Origin: Peptococcaceae bacterium
GTDB lineage: Bacteria > Bacillota > DSM-12270 > Thermacetogeniales > Thermacetogeniaceae
Length of the DNA: 58,079 bases
Reading direction: 5' to 3'
NCBI GenBank assembly: GCA_023249405.1
Contig: JAHFCR010000016.1
Location: 1-58,079 of the forward strand
In this document: positions 31,606-40,531 of the stretch, piece after piece
Numbering within the stretch: the stretch's first letter is position 1
How the letters are laid out: each line of letters begins with the position of its first letter
The notes under the pieces: generated by a model
Databases searched by the model: none
Seen by the model: only the letters and a program-made list of their open reading frames with translations
Told to the model about the DNA's origin: nothing
Made by a program: the position numbers and the translations under genes

Positions 31606-32715
31606 ATGGCAAGTGATGTCTATTTCGTCAATCAGCGCGCCAGGAATATGGACCAGAACAAGGTCACAAAAGTCAGAAGATTGTTTGACCAGGCCGGTTT
31701 CAGCACTCTGATCAGAGATGGTGGCCTGACCGCCATCAAGATTCATTTCGGTGAGGCCGGCGGCGATAGTTTTATCAATCCCGTACTGGTCAGACCGGTG
31801 GTGGATAAGATCAGGGAGAGTGGGGGCAAGCCCTTTTTAACAGACTCCAATGGTGTTTATTCCGGCAGCAGGCACAACACCGTAGATCACCTGGAGACGG
31901 CCATCCGGCACGGATTTGCCTATTCTGTAGTGGACGCCCCGGTGGTGATTGCCGACGGTTTGTTCGGCGAGAATGTTCAGAGCGTGGAGATCAATCTGAA
32001 GCATTTTCAGACTGCCCAGATTTCCGGGAGCATCATCAAGGCTGACAGCATGATCGTGCTCAGCCACTTCAAGGGACACGGCATGGCCGGCTTTGGGGGA
32101 GCGATCAAGAATCTGGCCATGGGCTGCGCCAATGCGGCCGGGAAGAGGGAGCAGCATAATATGCGTCCGGAGGTGGACCCGGACAAGTGCGAAGGCTGCG
32201 GCACCTGTGTGGATGCCTGCCCGCAACTGGCTATTTCCCTGGTCGCGGAAAAATCTGTCATCGACCGTGGTAAATGCATCGGATGCGGTGAATGCATGAC
32301 TGTTTGCCCCGCCAAGGCCATTAGCGTCCAGTTCGGCGGAGACCTGGTGGAGTTTACGGAAAGGCTGGCCGAGTATGCCCTGGCCGCAGTCAGGAATAAA
32401 CAGGACCGGGTGGGCTATATCAACTATTTGTTGAACGTGACCCCGGATTGCGACTGCGTTCCCTGGAGCGATGCCCCGATTGTCCCCGATGTCGGCCTGC
32501 TGGCTTCGAGAGACCCGGTGGCCCTGGATCAGGCGTCTCTGGATTTAGTGAACAAGGCGGCGGCTATCGGCGACACTTTGCTGGATGAGGATCACCGGCA
32601 GTTTGCCGGCGACAAGTTCAAGGCGATCTGGCCGGATACCCATGGGGAGCATGCGCTGGCCTACGGGGAGGCCATCGGCCTGGGCACCCGGGCGTATAAC
32701 CTGATCACAATCTGA
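31606..32715 (+). CDS. DUF362-domain protein with two [4Fe-4S] ferredoxin motifs
   Basis: 369 residues. The DUF362 part (about 1-185, with AIKIHFGEAGGDSFINP, ADSMIVLSHFKGHGMAGFGGAIKNLAMGCA) is interrupted by a bacterial ferredoxin pair, CEGCGTCVDACP and CIGCGECMTVCP (about 190-235), and followed by a C-terminal DUF362 segment (LLASRDPVALDQASLDLVNKA). The family is widespread in anaerobes and its reaction is not established. Start ATG 31606 has GGGGAGGATAGG upstream. It is a single gene with an elaborate leader and is convergent with the acyl-CoA ligase. Confidence 0.88.
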   Translation: MASDVYFVNQRARNMDQNKVTKVRRLFDQAGFSTLIRDGGLTAIKIHFGEAGGDSFINPVLVRPVVDKIRESGGKPFLTDSNGVYSGSRHNTVDHLETAIRHGFAYSVVDAPVVIADGLFGENVQSVEINLKHFQTAQISGSIIKADSMIVLSHFKGHGMAGFGGAIKNLAMGCANAAGKREQHNMRPEVDPDKCEGCGTCVDACPQLAISLVAEKSVIDRGKCIGCGECMTVCPAKAISVQFGGDLVEFTERLAEYALAAVRNKQDRVGYINYLLNVTPDCDCVPWSDAPIVPDVGLLASRDPVALDQASLDLVNKAAAIGDTLLDEDHRQFAGDKFKAIWPDTHGEHALAYGEAIGLGTRAYNLITI

Positions 32716-32805
32716 TTCTGAAAATCGTTAGCATTGAAGTGAATAAGCCCCCGGGTTTCAATATCTTCTCAAGTGCGGCTGCAAGATAAAATAATGGCAA
32801 AGACC

Positions 32806-32849
32806 AGCGCCAGAGGGCGGCTCATTGATGTTGACCGCCCTCTGGCGCT
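32806..32849. terminator. 15-bp hairpin between convergent genes
   Basis: AGCGCCAGAGGGCGG (32806-32820) and CCGCCCTCTGGCGCT (32835-32849) are exact reverse complements around a 14-nt loop. There is no T-tract on either side, but the position between two converging genes suggests a bidirectional transcription stop. Confidence 0.55.
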
Positions 32850-32992
32850 AACTGAGCGGAACTTAGAGGATGGAACAATATTACTGCAGCACGTCTCTTT
32901 CTTGGCTACACGTCAACAGGTCTTTATCGATCAAACAACTGCAACGGTTATTTTGCACCAGGCCCTTAGCGATCAGCTTGCAGCATGATGAT

Positions 32993-34564
32993 TTAGACGA
33001 CACTGGCGAAAAAACGCTGGCGCAGGCAGGGCTTCTCGATCTTGCCGGTGGGGTTGCGGGGCACTTTGTCAAAGAACACGTGACGCGGCCGCTTGTACCG
33101 GGGTAGGGCCTCGCAGAACTCCAGCACCCGGGCTTCGGTCAAAGACCGTCCGGCCTTGGGCTCCACAATGGCCACGGGGATCTCGCCAAGGCGCTTGTCG
33201 GGCATGCCGATCACGGCCACATCCTTGATATCCTCGTGAGCCTGCAGGAAGTCCTCGATCTCCACCGGGAAGATGTTCTCCCCTCCGGAGATCACCACGT
33301 CCTTCTTCCGGTCGACCAGGAAGATGAATCCGTCCGCATCCTGTTTGCACATGTCTCCGGTATAGAGCCAGCCGTCTTTCAGGGCTGTTCTGGTAGCCTC
33401 GGGGTTGTTGTAATAACCCTTCATGATCCCCGGCCCCCTGACGATCAACTCTCCGACCTTGCCGCTCGGAACCGGTTGGCCGTTCTCATCCACGATCATC
33501 GTCTCATAACCGTGTCCGGGCACGCCGATGGCGCCCACCTTATGTATGTTGGCCAGACCCAGATGCACGCAGCCAGGCCCTGTAGATTCGCTGAGGCCGT
33601 AATTGGTGTCATACTGGTGACGCGGAAAATGCTTCAACCAGTCCTTGATCAGGCTTGGTGGCACGGGTTGTGCCCCGATGTGCATCAGGCGCCATTGGTC
33701 GAGCCGGTAGTTGCTCAGGTCGACCTCTCCACTCTCGATGGCGTCAATGATGTCCTGCGCCCAGGGGACGAGCAGCCAGACGATGGTTGCCCGTTCCTCA
33801 GAGACCGCCTCCAGTATCCACCGGGGCTTGACTCCCCGCAGAATTACTGCTCTGGAGCCGACGAGGAAGCTGCCAAACCAGTGCATCTTAGCGCCGGTAT
33901 GGTACAGCGGCGGGATACAGATGAAGTTGTCCCCGTGAGTCTGTCTGTGGTGGGTGTTTTCGGTAATGCAGGCCGATAGCAGATTGGCGTGGGTCAGGAT
34001 GATCGGCTTGGGAGTGCCGGTGGTGCCGGATGAGAAGTAGAGGGCGGCCTCGTCCTGGTCGCTGAAAGCGATGCCGGGATCGTTGGCGGGTGCTTCAGAC
34101 AACAGCTGATGATGGTTTTCGGAGCCGGCGGGACAGAAGAGGTCACCGGCCGAGTCAGCGCCAACATAGATGCAGCGCTCCAGGCAGTCGAGCTGGTTGC
34201 GGATCTCGGCGATCCGGTCAGCGAACTCCGGACCGTAGAACAGCACCTTGGCTCCGGCGGCCTTGATGCACTTCCGGATCTCCTCGGCGGTAAACCGGAA
34301 GTTTAGGGGGGCGGCCATGGCTCCGGCTCTCAGGGTACCGAAGTAGATCGGCAGCCACTCCAGGCAATTCATCATTAAAATCGCCACTCGGTCGCCTCGC
34401 TTGACGCCTCTGGCGATCAGGGCGTTAGCGTACTGGTTGGCCTGGCGGTCGAACTCCAGCCAGGTGATCTCCCGGCGCCGCCCGGAGGCCGGTTCGCGTT
34501 CGATGAGGCTGGTTTCCTGGGCGTACTTGCGGGCGTTTTCGGCAAGAATCTCGATGATCGTCAT
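32993..34564 (-). CDS. AMP-forming acyl-CoA ligase (long/medium-chain or related acid)
   Basis: 523 residues of the ANL superfamily. It activates a carboxylic acid with ATP to the acyl-AMP and then the CoA thioester. The P-loop YFSSGTTGTPKP, the NYGLSESTG segment, YTGD near the hinge, and the C-terminal catalytic Lys in NPTGKIEK are all seen. Start ATG 34564 (TIIEILAENARKYAQ follows) has GGGGG 11 bases upstream; the frame extends 38 codons further without similarity. The substrate could be a fatty, aromatic or branched acid. It stands alone on the minus strand. Confidence 0.9.
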   Translation of the reverse strand: MTIIEILAENARKYAQETSLIEREPASGRRREITWLEFDRQANQYANALIARGVKRGDRVAILMMNCLEWLPIYFGTLRAGAMAAPLNFRFTAEEIRKCIKAAGAKVLFYGPEFADRIAEIRNQLDCLERCIYVGADSAGDLFCPAGSENHHQLLSEAPANDPGIAFSDQDEAALYFSSGTTGTPKPIILTHANLLSACITENTHHRQTHGDNFICIPPLYHTGAKMHWFGSFLVGSRAVILRGVKPRWILEAVSEERATIVWLLVPWAQDIIDAIESGEVDLSNYRLDQWRLMHIGAQPVPPSLIKDWLKHFPRHQYDTNYGLSESTGPGCVHLGLANIHKVGAIGVPGHGYETMIVDENGQPVPSGKVGELIVRGPGIMKGYYNNPEATRTALKDGWLYTGDMCKQDADGFIFLVDRKKDVVISGGENIFPVEIEDFLQAHEDIKDVAVIGMPDKRLGEIPVAIVEPKAGRSLTEARVLEFCEALPRYKRPRHVFFDKVPRNPTGKIEKPCLRQRFFASVV

Positions 34565-34912
34565 AAAAAATAATACCCCCTTATGATCATGGAATGACCT
34601 GAAGGAGATATTGCTATGACGTGTCCATATTAAACAATCTCCGTGCTGCCATCCTGCTGGTTCCTCTCCCGTCTGCACTGGCCGGCTACCGCCGGACCAT
34701 TCCGCAGTTTTGCTGTGTTTACCGTCCTTGTGCCGCTACGCACCATCGGAGCGCAAACAGCCACCTGTACTACTGTATTACACAGTATACTGCAGTTAGA
34801 ACGGTATTTCCACCCCCTTTTTAAAAACCTCTTGCCGGTCAACCGCGTCCAGAGACAGCTTCTTGATCCAAGGCGGGCAGGTGGTTGCCAAAGTCAGGTA
34901 TCAAGGTGGGAC
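34565..34912. other. Intergenic region upstream of the acyl-CoA ligase
   Basis: About 350 bases between the ligase start and the terminator of the zinc-finger gene. I find no gene with a ribosome site and no clear promoter. Confidence 0.3.
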
Positions 34913-34935
34913 AAAAAAAAACCCCCGCAGGGGTC
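34913..34935 (-). terminator. Short intrinsic terminator of the zinc-finger gene
   Basis: ACCCC (34921-34925) pairs with GGGGT (34930-34934). On the minus strand it is followed by nine T's (A9 at 34913-34921), 42 bases after the gene's stop. Confidence 0.7.
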
Positions 34936-34976
34936 TTTTGCCAAGTTATGGTTCCAACTGGCAAAGAGTCGGGTGA

Positions 34977-35282
34977 TTAATACCGGCTCTTGTTTTTGGC
35001 AAAACAATCGCTACAGTAAACAGGGCGGTCACCACTCGGACGGAATGGCACCTGGGTTTCGACACCGCAGGCTGCGCATACTGCAGGGAACATTTCCCGC
35101 TGCGAGGAGCGGGAGCCGCCGCGTCCACCACCACCACGGTTCTGCTTGCGTGCTGCCCGGCATTCGGGGCAACGGCTGGGATCATTGGTGAACTCTCTCT
35201 CGGCAAAGAACTCTTGCTCGGAGGCCGAAAACACAAACTCGTTCCCACAATCACGGCATGTTAGGGTTCTGTCTTGAAACAC
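34977..35282 (-). CDS. CxxC-x(n)-CxxC zinc-ribbon protein
   Basis: 101 residues with two zinc-ribbon halves: CRDCGNEF...CPECRAARK in the N-terminal half and CAACGVETQVPFRP...CSDCF at the C-terminus, joined by a Gly/Arg/Ser-rich linker (GGGGRGGSRSS). The family is abundant in Firmicutes and its role is unknown, perhaps in nucleic-acid or ribosome contacts. GTG 35282 is preferred as start because AGGAGG lies 6 bases upstream and the family typically begins MFQD; ATG 35286-35288 abuts the ribosome site. Confidence 0.82.
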   Translation of the reverse strand: MFQDRTLTCRDCGNEFVFSASEQEFFAEREFTNDPSRCPECRAARKQNRGGGGRGGSRSSQREMFPAVCAACGVETQVPFRPSGDRPVYCSDCFAKNKSRY

Positions 35283-35511
35283 GAACATCCTCCTCGAATA
35301 AGTTATTGCCCAAATGGGTTAGGGATTCACTTTCTTTCTCCCCCAGCCATTCAGGCAAATTAAAGAAGGGAAATGACGTGGATCTCACTAAACCTATTTA
35401 CTTTGAGCTACCTAATTTTAACACCGTTAAGAGCAACTGTAAAGTTTTTTCAAGACTTTCTAGCTCATTCAGGTCCAGAAGGTCGAGCAGGATGATGTGA
35501 GGGCTCAGCAA

Positions 35512-36186
35512 TTATCTTCCTGGCGAACTCTTCTTATCATCCTGCAGGTAGTAGCCGACTCCCCTGGCTGTTCTTATCTTGCATGTTTTGATCTTTTTCC
35601 GCAGGTAATGAACGTATAGATCGACGTTTGATATGCAGACATCCGAGTTGTAGCCCCAGATCTTTTCATAAATCCGCTCTTTGGTGATGACGTGACCGGG
35701 GTTGAGCATTAATAATTCAAGCAACTGCGACTCTTTTGCGGTCAAGTGAAATACCCCTTCATCTGTTACTGCCTCATGCTTCAAGGGATCCAGCGTCAGC
35801 CCCGCAGCCTTGAGCATATTATCTGTCAGATCTGCGTTTCTTCTCCGCCCAAGGGCACCCAGCCTTGCCAATAGCTCCTCGACAGCAAAAGGCTTGATCA
35901 GATAATCGTCGGCGCCGGAATTTAGCGCCGCTATTCCTTCCTTATCTCTTGAAGTTAAAATAACGACATTAGTATTAAAACCGTAGCTACGGAATTCTGT
36001 TAAAAATGAAAGACAGCCTCCGCTTGGCAACGGGTTGTCGACAATAATCATGTCGTAATCTCCGGCTACCGCCAACTCCATTCCGTCATTGCTGTTAATA
36101 GCAATATCTATGATATATCCGTGCTTCCTTAAGGTGTGGGGCAGTTTTTTTGGCTGCTTCTCATCTTCAATTAATAATAATTTCAA
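35512..36186 (-). CDS. OmpR-family response regulator (orphan)
   Basis: 224 residues from TTG 36186. The receiver has the acidic pair (E7, D8), phospho-acceptor Asp50 in IIVDNPLP, Thr/Ser LTSRD and Lys in IKPF. The C-terminal winged helix has LTAKESQLLELLMLNPGHVITKE and DLYVHYLRKKI. TTG 36186 is chosen because AAGAAGGG lies close upstream and the family normally begins MKxLLIEDE; ATG 36204 has no ribosome site. No histidine kinase is adjacent; the kinase at 4.9 kb is also an orphan, but pairing them would be a guess. It is divergent from the repeat protein at 36.4 kb. Confidence 0.88.
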   Translation of the reverse strand: MKLLLIEDEKQPKKLPHTLRKHGYIIDIAINSNDGMELAVAGDYDMIIVDNPLPSGGCLSFLTEFRSYGFNTNVVILTSRDKEGIAALNSGADDYLIKPFAVEELLARLGALGRRRNADLTDNMLKAAGLTLDPLKHEAVTDEGVFHLTAKESQLLELLMLNPGHVITKERIYEKIWGYNSDVCISNVDLYVHYLRKKIKTCKIRTARGVGYYLQDDKKSSPGR

Positions 36187-36408
36187 GTGGGCCCTTCTTC
36201 CCATGTTACTAGGATTGAATACCTTTTTAATTCAATTCGGCAGAAATATTGAGAATCACTAAAATAATCAAAGGATTTTCCAATGTTGCCGTTCGATATT
36301 AGGATCAGATAATGATTCATATAGTTAACGATGGGAGGAGATGTGAATGAAATTTTTCTCATAGTCATGGTACAGTAAGAAATATATGATGCACGGGAGG
36401 ATGTTGTA

Positions 36409-37104
36409 GTGAATATTTCATCGTTGTATCAGTACGCCTCGGTTTACAATCAATCGTATAACTCACTTTCCACAACTGCGGTTCAAGCGTCTCAGCAGGG
36501 CGATTCCGGAAGTTTTGACAATCTGCTTGGCGCCATATTCAGCAGTTCCAGCGGAGACACCGTACAGCTGAGTGACCAGGGAATGACCATGGGGCCGCCG
36601 CCTACGGGAGACGCCGGTTCGGACATTAAAAACTTCCTGGACAAGGTAGCGAGCGGAACCGTCACCGACAGCGACCTCCAGAGCATGCAGTCTGAGTTGC
36701 AGCAGGCCGAGCAAAAGTCCGACAGCACCCAGTCGGCATCCTCTGCCACTACCGATGCTTCCGACATCAGAAGCGACATTAAAAACTTCCTGGACAAGGT
36801 AGCGAGCGGAACCGTCACCGACAGCGACCTCCAGAGCATGCAGTCTGAGTTGCAGCAGGCCGAGCAAAAGTCCGACAGCACCCAGTCGGCTTCAAAGACC
36901 GCCGGCCCTCCACCGCATCCGCCGGGCATGCCGCCGATGTCGGCCCAGGGCGTTGCTTCGTCGCAAACCACAAGCAATTCCACGGATAACAACAATACCG
37001 ACAATTCAACGTTCATATCTCAACTGTTCACTTCAATGATCAATGCTTATTCGAACGCCAATGCAAACGCTGCGAACAACTCGACGCAAAATATTACAGT
37101 CTGA
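36409..37104 (+). CDS. Ser/Gln/Asn-rich protein with a perfect internal duplication
   Basis: I do not recognise this 231-residue protein. It is low in complexity: Ser, Thr, Gln and Asn dominate, with a Pro/Gly-rich hinge (GPPPHPPGMPPM) near 165-180 and an Asn/Ala-rich C-terminus (NAYSNANANAANN). A 38-residue unit, beginning SDIKNFLDKVASGTVTDSD, occurs twice (about 71-109 and 122-160). There is no signal peptide. The start is GTG 36409 after GGGAGGATG. The neighbouring response regulator is divergent across about 220 bases. It could be a surface, flagellar-hook-like or regulatory protein; none is supported. It ends at an intrinsic terminator. Confidence 0.75.
   Translation: MNISSLYQYASVYNQSYNSLSTTAVQASQQGDSGSFDNLLGAIFSSSSGDTVQLSDQGMTMGPPPTGDAGSDIKNFLDKVASGTVTDSDLQSMQSELQQAEQKSDSTQSASSATTDASDIRSDIKNFLDKVASGTVTDSDLQSMQSELQQAEQKSDSTQSASKTAGPPPHPPGMPPMSAQGVASSQTTSNSTDNNNTDNSTFISQLFTSMINAYSNANANAANNSTQNITV
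36622..36737 (+). repeat. 116-bp direct repeat, copy 1
   Basis: Identical over 116 bases to 36775-36890, offset exactly 153 bases (51 codons), so the reading frame is kept. The 37 bases between the copies differ and encode an Ala/Thr/Ser linker. Confidence 0.95.
36775..36890 (+). repeat. 116-bp direct repeat, copy 2
   Basis: Exact copy of 36622-36737. Perfect identity, including third codon positions, implies a recent duplication or gene conversion. Confidence 0.95.
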
Positions 37105-37158
37105 CATTAACAAGAGGATAATGGAGTAGATGATATAGAAAATCATAAGCATTCAATA

Positions 37159-37191
37159 AGTGGATGAACCATGGTTCATCCACTATTTTTT
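37159..37191 (+). terminator. Intrinsic terminator after the repeat protein
   Basis: A 26-base perfect palindrome (arms AGTGGATGAACCA and TGGTTCATCCACT, 37159-37184) is followed by A and six T's at 37186-37191. It lies 55 bases after the stop. Confidence 0.85.
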
Positions 37192-37647
37192 GTGTGAACC
37201 AAAAAACCTATTTTTAAAGTCTTTAAAAAAATATGCTATAAATCCAGATAACCCCAGTGAGGCTTCATCTGAGATGCCTATCTAACCGATCACCTCCATA
37301 TTGATTTTACATTCCGTGACCAGAACCTAATATCCAATCCACTGGCACTTTTAGAATATTTAAGAAAGCTTAAATATTGCTTAAGATCTGATAGGAATGT
37401 GAAAATATTTATAATATTTGCTGGGATACGGCGTAGATGCCTCGGATGGGAGGAAGAAGCAGCAATCAGTCTGGAGGAGCGGACAGGGCTGACAAGGTGA
37501 AATGAGGAGAATGCGGGGCTGACTGCGTGAAGAGATGAAAATAGCCGGTAGGTTGTAGCGTACCGTTTTGCTGTTGTCTTCGGGTTTGTATCTTGCCCAA
37601 TAATGATTTCAGCATGGCTGCTGTATGAGTAGGGGTTTTCTCGGGAA
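37192..37647. other. AT-rich intergenic region
   Basis: No gene is seen in about 450 bases between the terminator and the stop of the DUF711 gene. A small inverted repeat CTTAAATATTGCTTAAG lies near 37368-37384. The right half is purine-rich with several GGAGGA-like runs but no following open frame of note. Confidence 0.3.
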
Positions 37648-39006
37648 TCAGTTTCTCATGCTCTGAATAGGGGCGGGTATCCGGCCGCCGCGCCTGATGA
37701 ATTCCTCACAGTTGTATTCGTTCACCCGCATCACCGGCCCCGAACCCAGTAATCCTCCGAATTCCACCAGATCTCCAACCTTCTTGCCCGGGGCGGGGAT
37801 GATCCGTACTGCGGTAGTCTTGTTGTTGATCATGCCGATGGCTGCCTCATCGGCGATGATGGCGGCGATGGTGCTGGCGCTGGTGCTCCCCGGCACCACG
37901 ATCATGTCCAGTCCTACCGAGCAGACGCTGGTCATGGCCTCCAGCTTTTCGATAGTCAGGGCGCCGCTGGTTGCTGCGGCAATCATGCCTGCATCCTCGC
38001 TGACCGGGATAAAGGCGCCGCTCAGTCCGCCCACGTAAGAAGAGGCCATAGTGCCTCCCTTTTTCACCGCATCGTTGAGCAGCGCCAGGGCGGCAGTGGT
38101 ACCAGGGGCGCCGCACTGCTCCAATCCCATCTCCTCCAGGATCAGCGCCACACTGTCGCCGATGGCCGGCGTGGGCGCCAGGGACAGGTCCACGATCCCG
38201 AAGGGTACGTTCAGCCTGCGTGAGGCCTCCTGGGCTACCAGTTGTCCCATCCGGGTGATCTTGAAGGCGGTTTTCTTGATGGTCTCCGAGACGGTGCCGA
38301 AGTCTGCCCCCTTGACTCTTTCCAGGGCGCTTTTGACCACACCGGGTCCGCTCACCCCCACGTTGATCACGCACTCCGGCTCTCCGACGCCGTGGAAGGC
38401 CCCGGCCATGAAGGGGTTGTCTTCGGGCACGTTGGCGAAGACCACCAGCTTGCAGCAGCCCAGGCCGCCCTCGGCGGCGGTCAGCCGGGCGGTCTCTTTG
38501 ACAACAGAGCCCATCTCCCGCACGGCATCCATGTTGATGCCGGCCTTGGTGGTGGCCACGTTCACCGAGGCGCACACCTTGCGCGTGGCGCTCAGGGCCT
38601 CGGGAATGGAGTCGATCAACCGCCGGTCACCACCGGTATAGCCCTTATGCACCAGGGCGGTGAAACCGCCGATGAAGTTGACTCCGACCGCCTCGGCGGA
38701 CCTGTCAAGGGCCTGAGCGAACTGTACATAGCGTTCCTCGTCGCAGCTCTCTGCCACCAGGGAGATAGGGGTCACGGCGATCCGCTTGTTGATGATGGGG
38801 ATCCCGTATTCCTGCGCGATCTCTTCGCCCACCCGGACCAGATTGCAGGCGAGCCGGGTGATCTTGTCGTAAATTTTGACCCTGGCCACCTTACCGTCAG
38901 AGCTGCAGCAATCCCTGAGGGAGATGCCCATGGTGATGGTCCTGATATCCAGGTTCTCCTCCTGGATCATCTTGATGGTTTCGATAACTTCGAATGGGCT
39001 GAGCAT
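37648..39006 (-). CDS. DUF711/UPF0210 family protein
   Basis: 452 residues, full length for UPF0210, a glycyl-radical-enzyme-like fold family of unknown reaction. Conserved segments include [15 protein letters not shown] near the N-terminus, [36 protein letters not shown], and the C-terminal [27 protein letters not shown]. The start is ATG 39006. The ACT-domain gene lies just upstream on the same strand (51-base gap), the usual pairing for this family, which suggests amino-acid-regulated metabolism. Confidence 0.9.
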   Translation of the reverse strand: MLSPFEVIETIKMIQEENLDIRTITMGISLRDCCSSDGKVARVKIYDKITRLACNLVRVGEEIAQEYGIPIINKRIAVTPISLVAESCDEERYVQFAQALDRSAEAVGVNFIGGFTALVHKGYTGGDRRLIDSIPEALSATRKVCASVNVATTKAGINMDAVREMGSVVKETARLTAAEGGLGCCKLVVFANVPEDNPFMAGAFHGVGEPECVINVGVSGPGVVKSALERVKGADFGTVSETIKKTAFKITRMGQLVAQEASRRLNVPFGIVDLSLAPTPAIGDSVALILEEMGLEQCGAPGTTAALALLNDAVKKGGTMASSYVGGLSGAFIPVSEDAGMIAAATSGALTIEKLEAMTSVCSVGLDMIVVPGSTSASTIAAIIADEAAIGMINNKTTAVRIIPAPGKKVGDLVEFGGLLGSGPVMRVNEYNCEEFIRRGGRIPAPIQSMRN

Positions 39007-39057
39007 AAGATATTCTCCCGTCGTCTTGTCGAATGGCCTTAAAAAATAGGGCGGTTA

Positions 39058-39327
39058 TCAGATCCGGTGCATGGAGTTGAAGATATCTTCGTGCTGGATC
39101 TGGATGCTGAGCCCCAGAGTATTGCCCAACTCTTTCAGGTCATCGGACAGGGTGGTAAAGGGCGTGTTGGCCCGGGAGATATCCACCAGCATCACCATGG
39201 TGAAGATCTCCTGCATGATGGTCTGGGAGATGTCGAGAATGTTGACGTTGGTATCCACCAGGATCTTGCTGACCCCGGCGATAATGCCGACCCGGTCCTT
39301 GCCGATGACGCTGATGACTGCTCTCAT
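39058..39327 (-). CDS. ACT-domain protein (UPF0237)
   Basis: 89 residues forming an ACT fold: AVISVIGKDRVGIIAGVSKIL at the start, then NVNILDISQTIMQEIFTMVMLVD. ACT domains bind amino acids and regulate enzymes. Start ATG 39327 has AGGAGGGCTCAAG upstream; the frame stays open further up without similarity. It precedes the DUF711 gene as usual. A TATAAT-like box lies upstream near 39393-39400 on the minus strand. Confidence 0.92.
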   Translation of the reverse strand: MRAVISVIGKDRVGIIAGVSKILVDTNVNILDISQTIMQEIFTMVMLVDISRANTPFTTLSDDLKELGNTLGLSIQIQHEDIFNSMHRI

Positions 39328-39605
39328 CTTGAGCCCTCCTAGCGGCCTGTACCTTTCGTACCAACTGCCTTTTCTGATTGACGCCTTACTTATTATATCA
39401 AAAAAGCTCCGGTGCGGGTGGGGGCGCCTTCGAAAAGCGAGGTGTCCTAAATTGTCTCGGGTGAACTGGCATTGAAACCCCGGTATTATAGAAAAAAGTA
39501 TAATCCTATGCCGGGCATGCAAACCTATATACTGAACAAACTCAGTGGACTGTTAAACTGTTAATGTGGTACTCTATTAGCAAATATTAGGAGGAGGAAG
39601 CTGCA

Positions 39606-40307
39606 ATGCCTGATAATAATGAAAGCAAGACCAAGAAGAAAGAAACCCCTGTCCAGTTAGCCGAACTGCAGGAGACTGCCCGGAAGATGTCGGAGCAGTT
39701 GACCGCCATGGGCCAGGAGATCGCCAGGAGCATGTCTGCCCCGGCAGCTGAACTGCAGGATGCGATCAGGAAGATGTCAGCCTTGGCCGAATTGCAGCGA
39801 ATCACCAAGCGGATCTCCGATTCGCTGGCCAGCATGGGCAAAGAGATGGGGGTGCTGATGTCCGGCCCTGCCAACGAACTGCAGGAGGCGATCAAAAAGT
39901 TGTCCACCTCTGACGAGGTCCACGAAACAGCCAGAAAGATTATTGATTCCCTGGCTGCCATGGGCCACGAGATGACCAGGAATATCTCCGCCCTCTCCGA
40001 ACTGCAGGAGACGGCCAGCGCCATCTCGGAGAAGTTGGCTTCCCTGGGGCAGGAGATTGCTGACAATATCTCCGGACCAGCCACCGAGCTGAAGGAGGCG
40101 ATCAGGAAGATGTCTCCGCCGCCGGAACTGCAGGAGAGGGCGAAGCGGATCTCTGATTCTGTGGGAGGCACGGCTAAGAAGTTTAGCAAGGGCATGGCCA
40201 AAAACCTGGCGGTAACAGTTGATGAACTGCGGGAGACGGCCAAACGGATCGCTGCCAAGAAGCAGGAACCGGCGGCTGCCGATGAGGACGAAAAGCCCAA
40301 GGAATAG
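39606..40307 (+). CDS. Repetitive amphipathic-helix protein of unknown function
   Basis: I do not recognise this 233-residue protein. It consists of tandem helical units. A core like ELQETARKMSEQLTAMGQEI recurs at about residues 20, 62, 105, 132 and 174, and a second helix, ELQ(D/E)AIRKMS-like, recurs at about 49, 91 and 161. The pattern of Leu/Ile/Met with Lys/Glu gives long amphipathic helices, as in phasins, apolipoproteins or late-embryogenesis-type proteins. No cysteine, signal or membrane segment is present; the ends are charged. The start is ATG 39606 after AGGAGGAGG. It is monocistronic with an intrinsic terminator. Confidence 0.78.
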   Translation: MPDNNESKTKKKETPVQLAELQETARKMSEQLTAMGQEIARSMSAPAAELQDAIRKMSALAELQRITKRISDSLASMGKEMGVLMSGPANELQEAIKKLSTSDEVHETARKIIDSLAAMGHEMTRNISALSELQETASAISEKLASLGQEIADNISGPATELKEAIRKMSPPPELQERAKRISDSVGGTAKKFSKGMAKNLAVTVDELRETAKRIAAKKQEPAAADEDEKPKE

Positions 40308-40352
40308 TATTCCAGTCGGCCATTTAAAAAGCAGAAGCACTTCGGCAAATGC

Positions 40353-40397
40353 ACTCCGGGCAGTTGCAAAATCGCTGCCTGGAGTTTTTATTTTTTT
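40353..40397 (+). terminator. Intrinsic terminator after the amphipathic repeat protein
   Basis: ACTCCGGGCAG (40353-40363) pairs with CTGCCTGGAGT (40375-40385) with one G-T pair, followed by TTTTTATTTTTTT. Confidence 0.85.
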
Positions 40398-40531
40398 AAT
40401 GCCCCGGGTGCCAGCGGAAATATGATCCTTTTTTGGCCCGGGCCAGCAGGAATTGTGGAGTTACTGGAGAATACTTAGGGCGCAGAGGTGGCATGCTTTT
40501 AAAAAAGAGATTTAAAAGGGGATGGCAAAAA

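Noticed and set aside
32773-32988. A 71-residue frame on the + strand
   Set aside because: It overlaps the 15-bp hairpin between convergent genes and has no ribosome site; it is probably non-coding.
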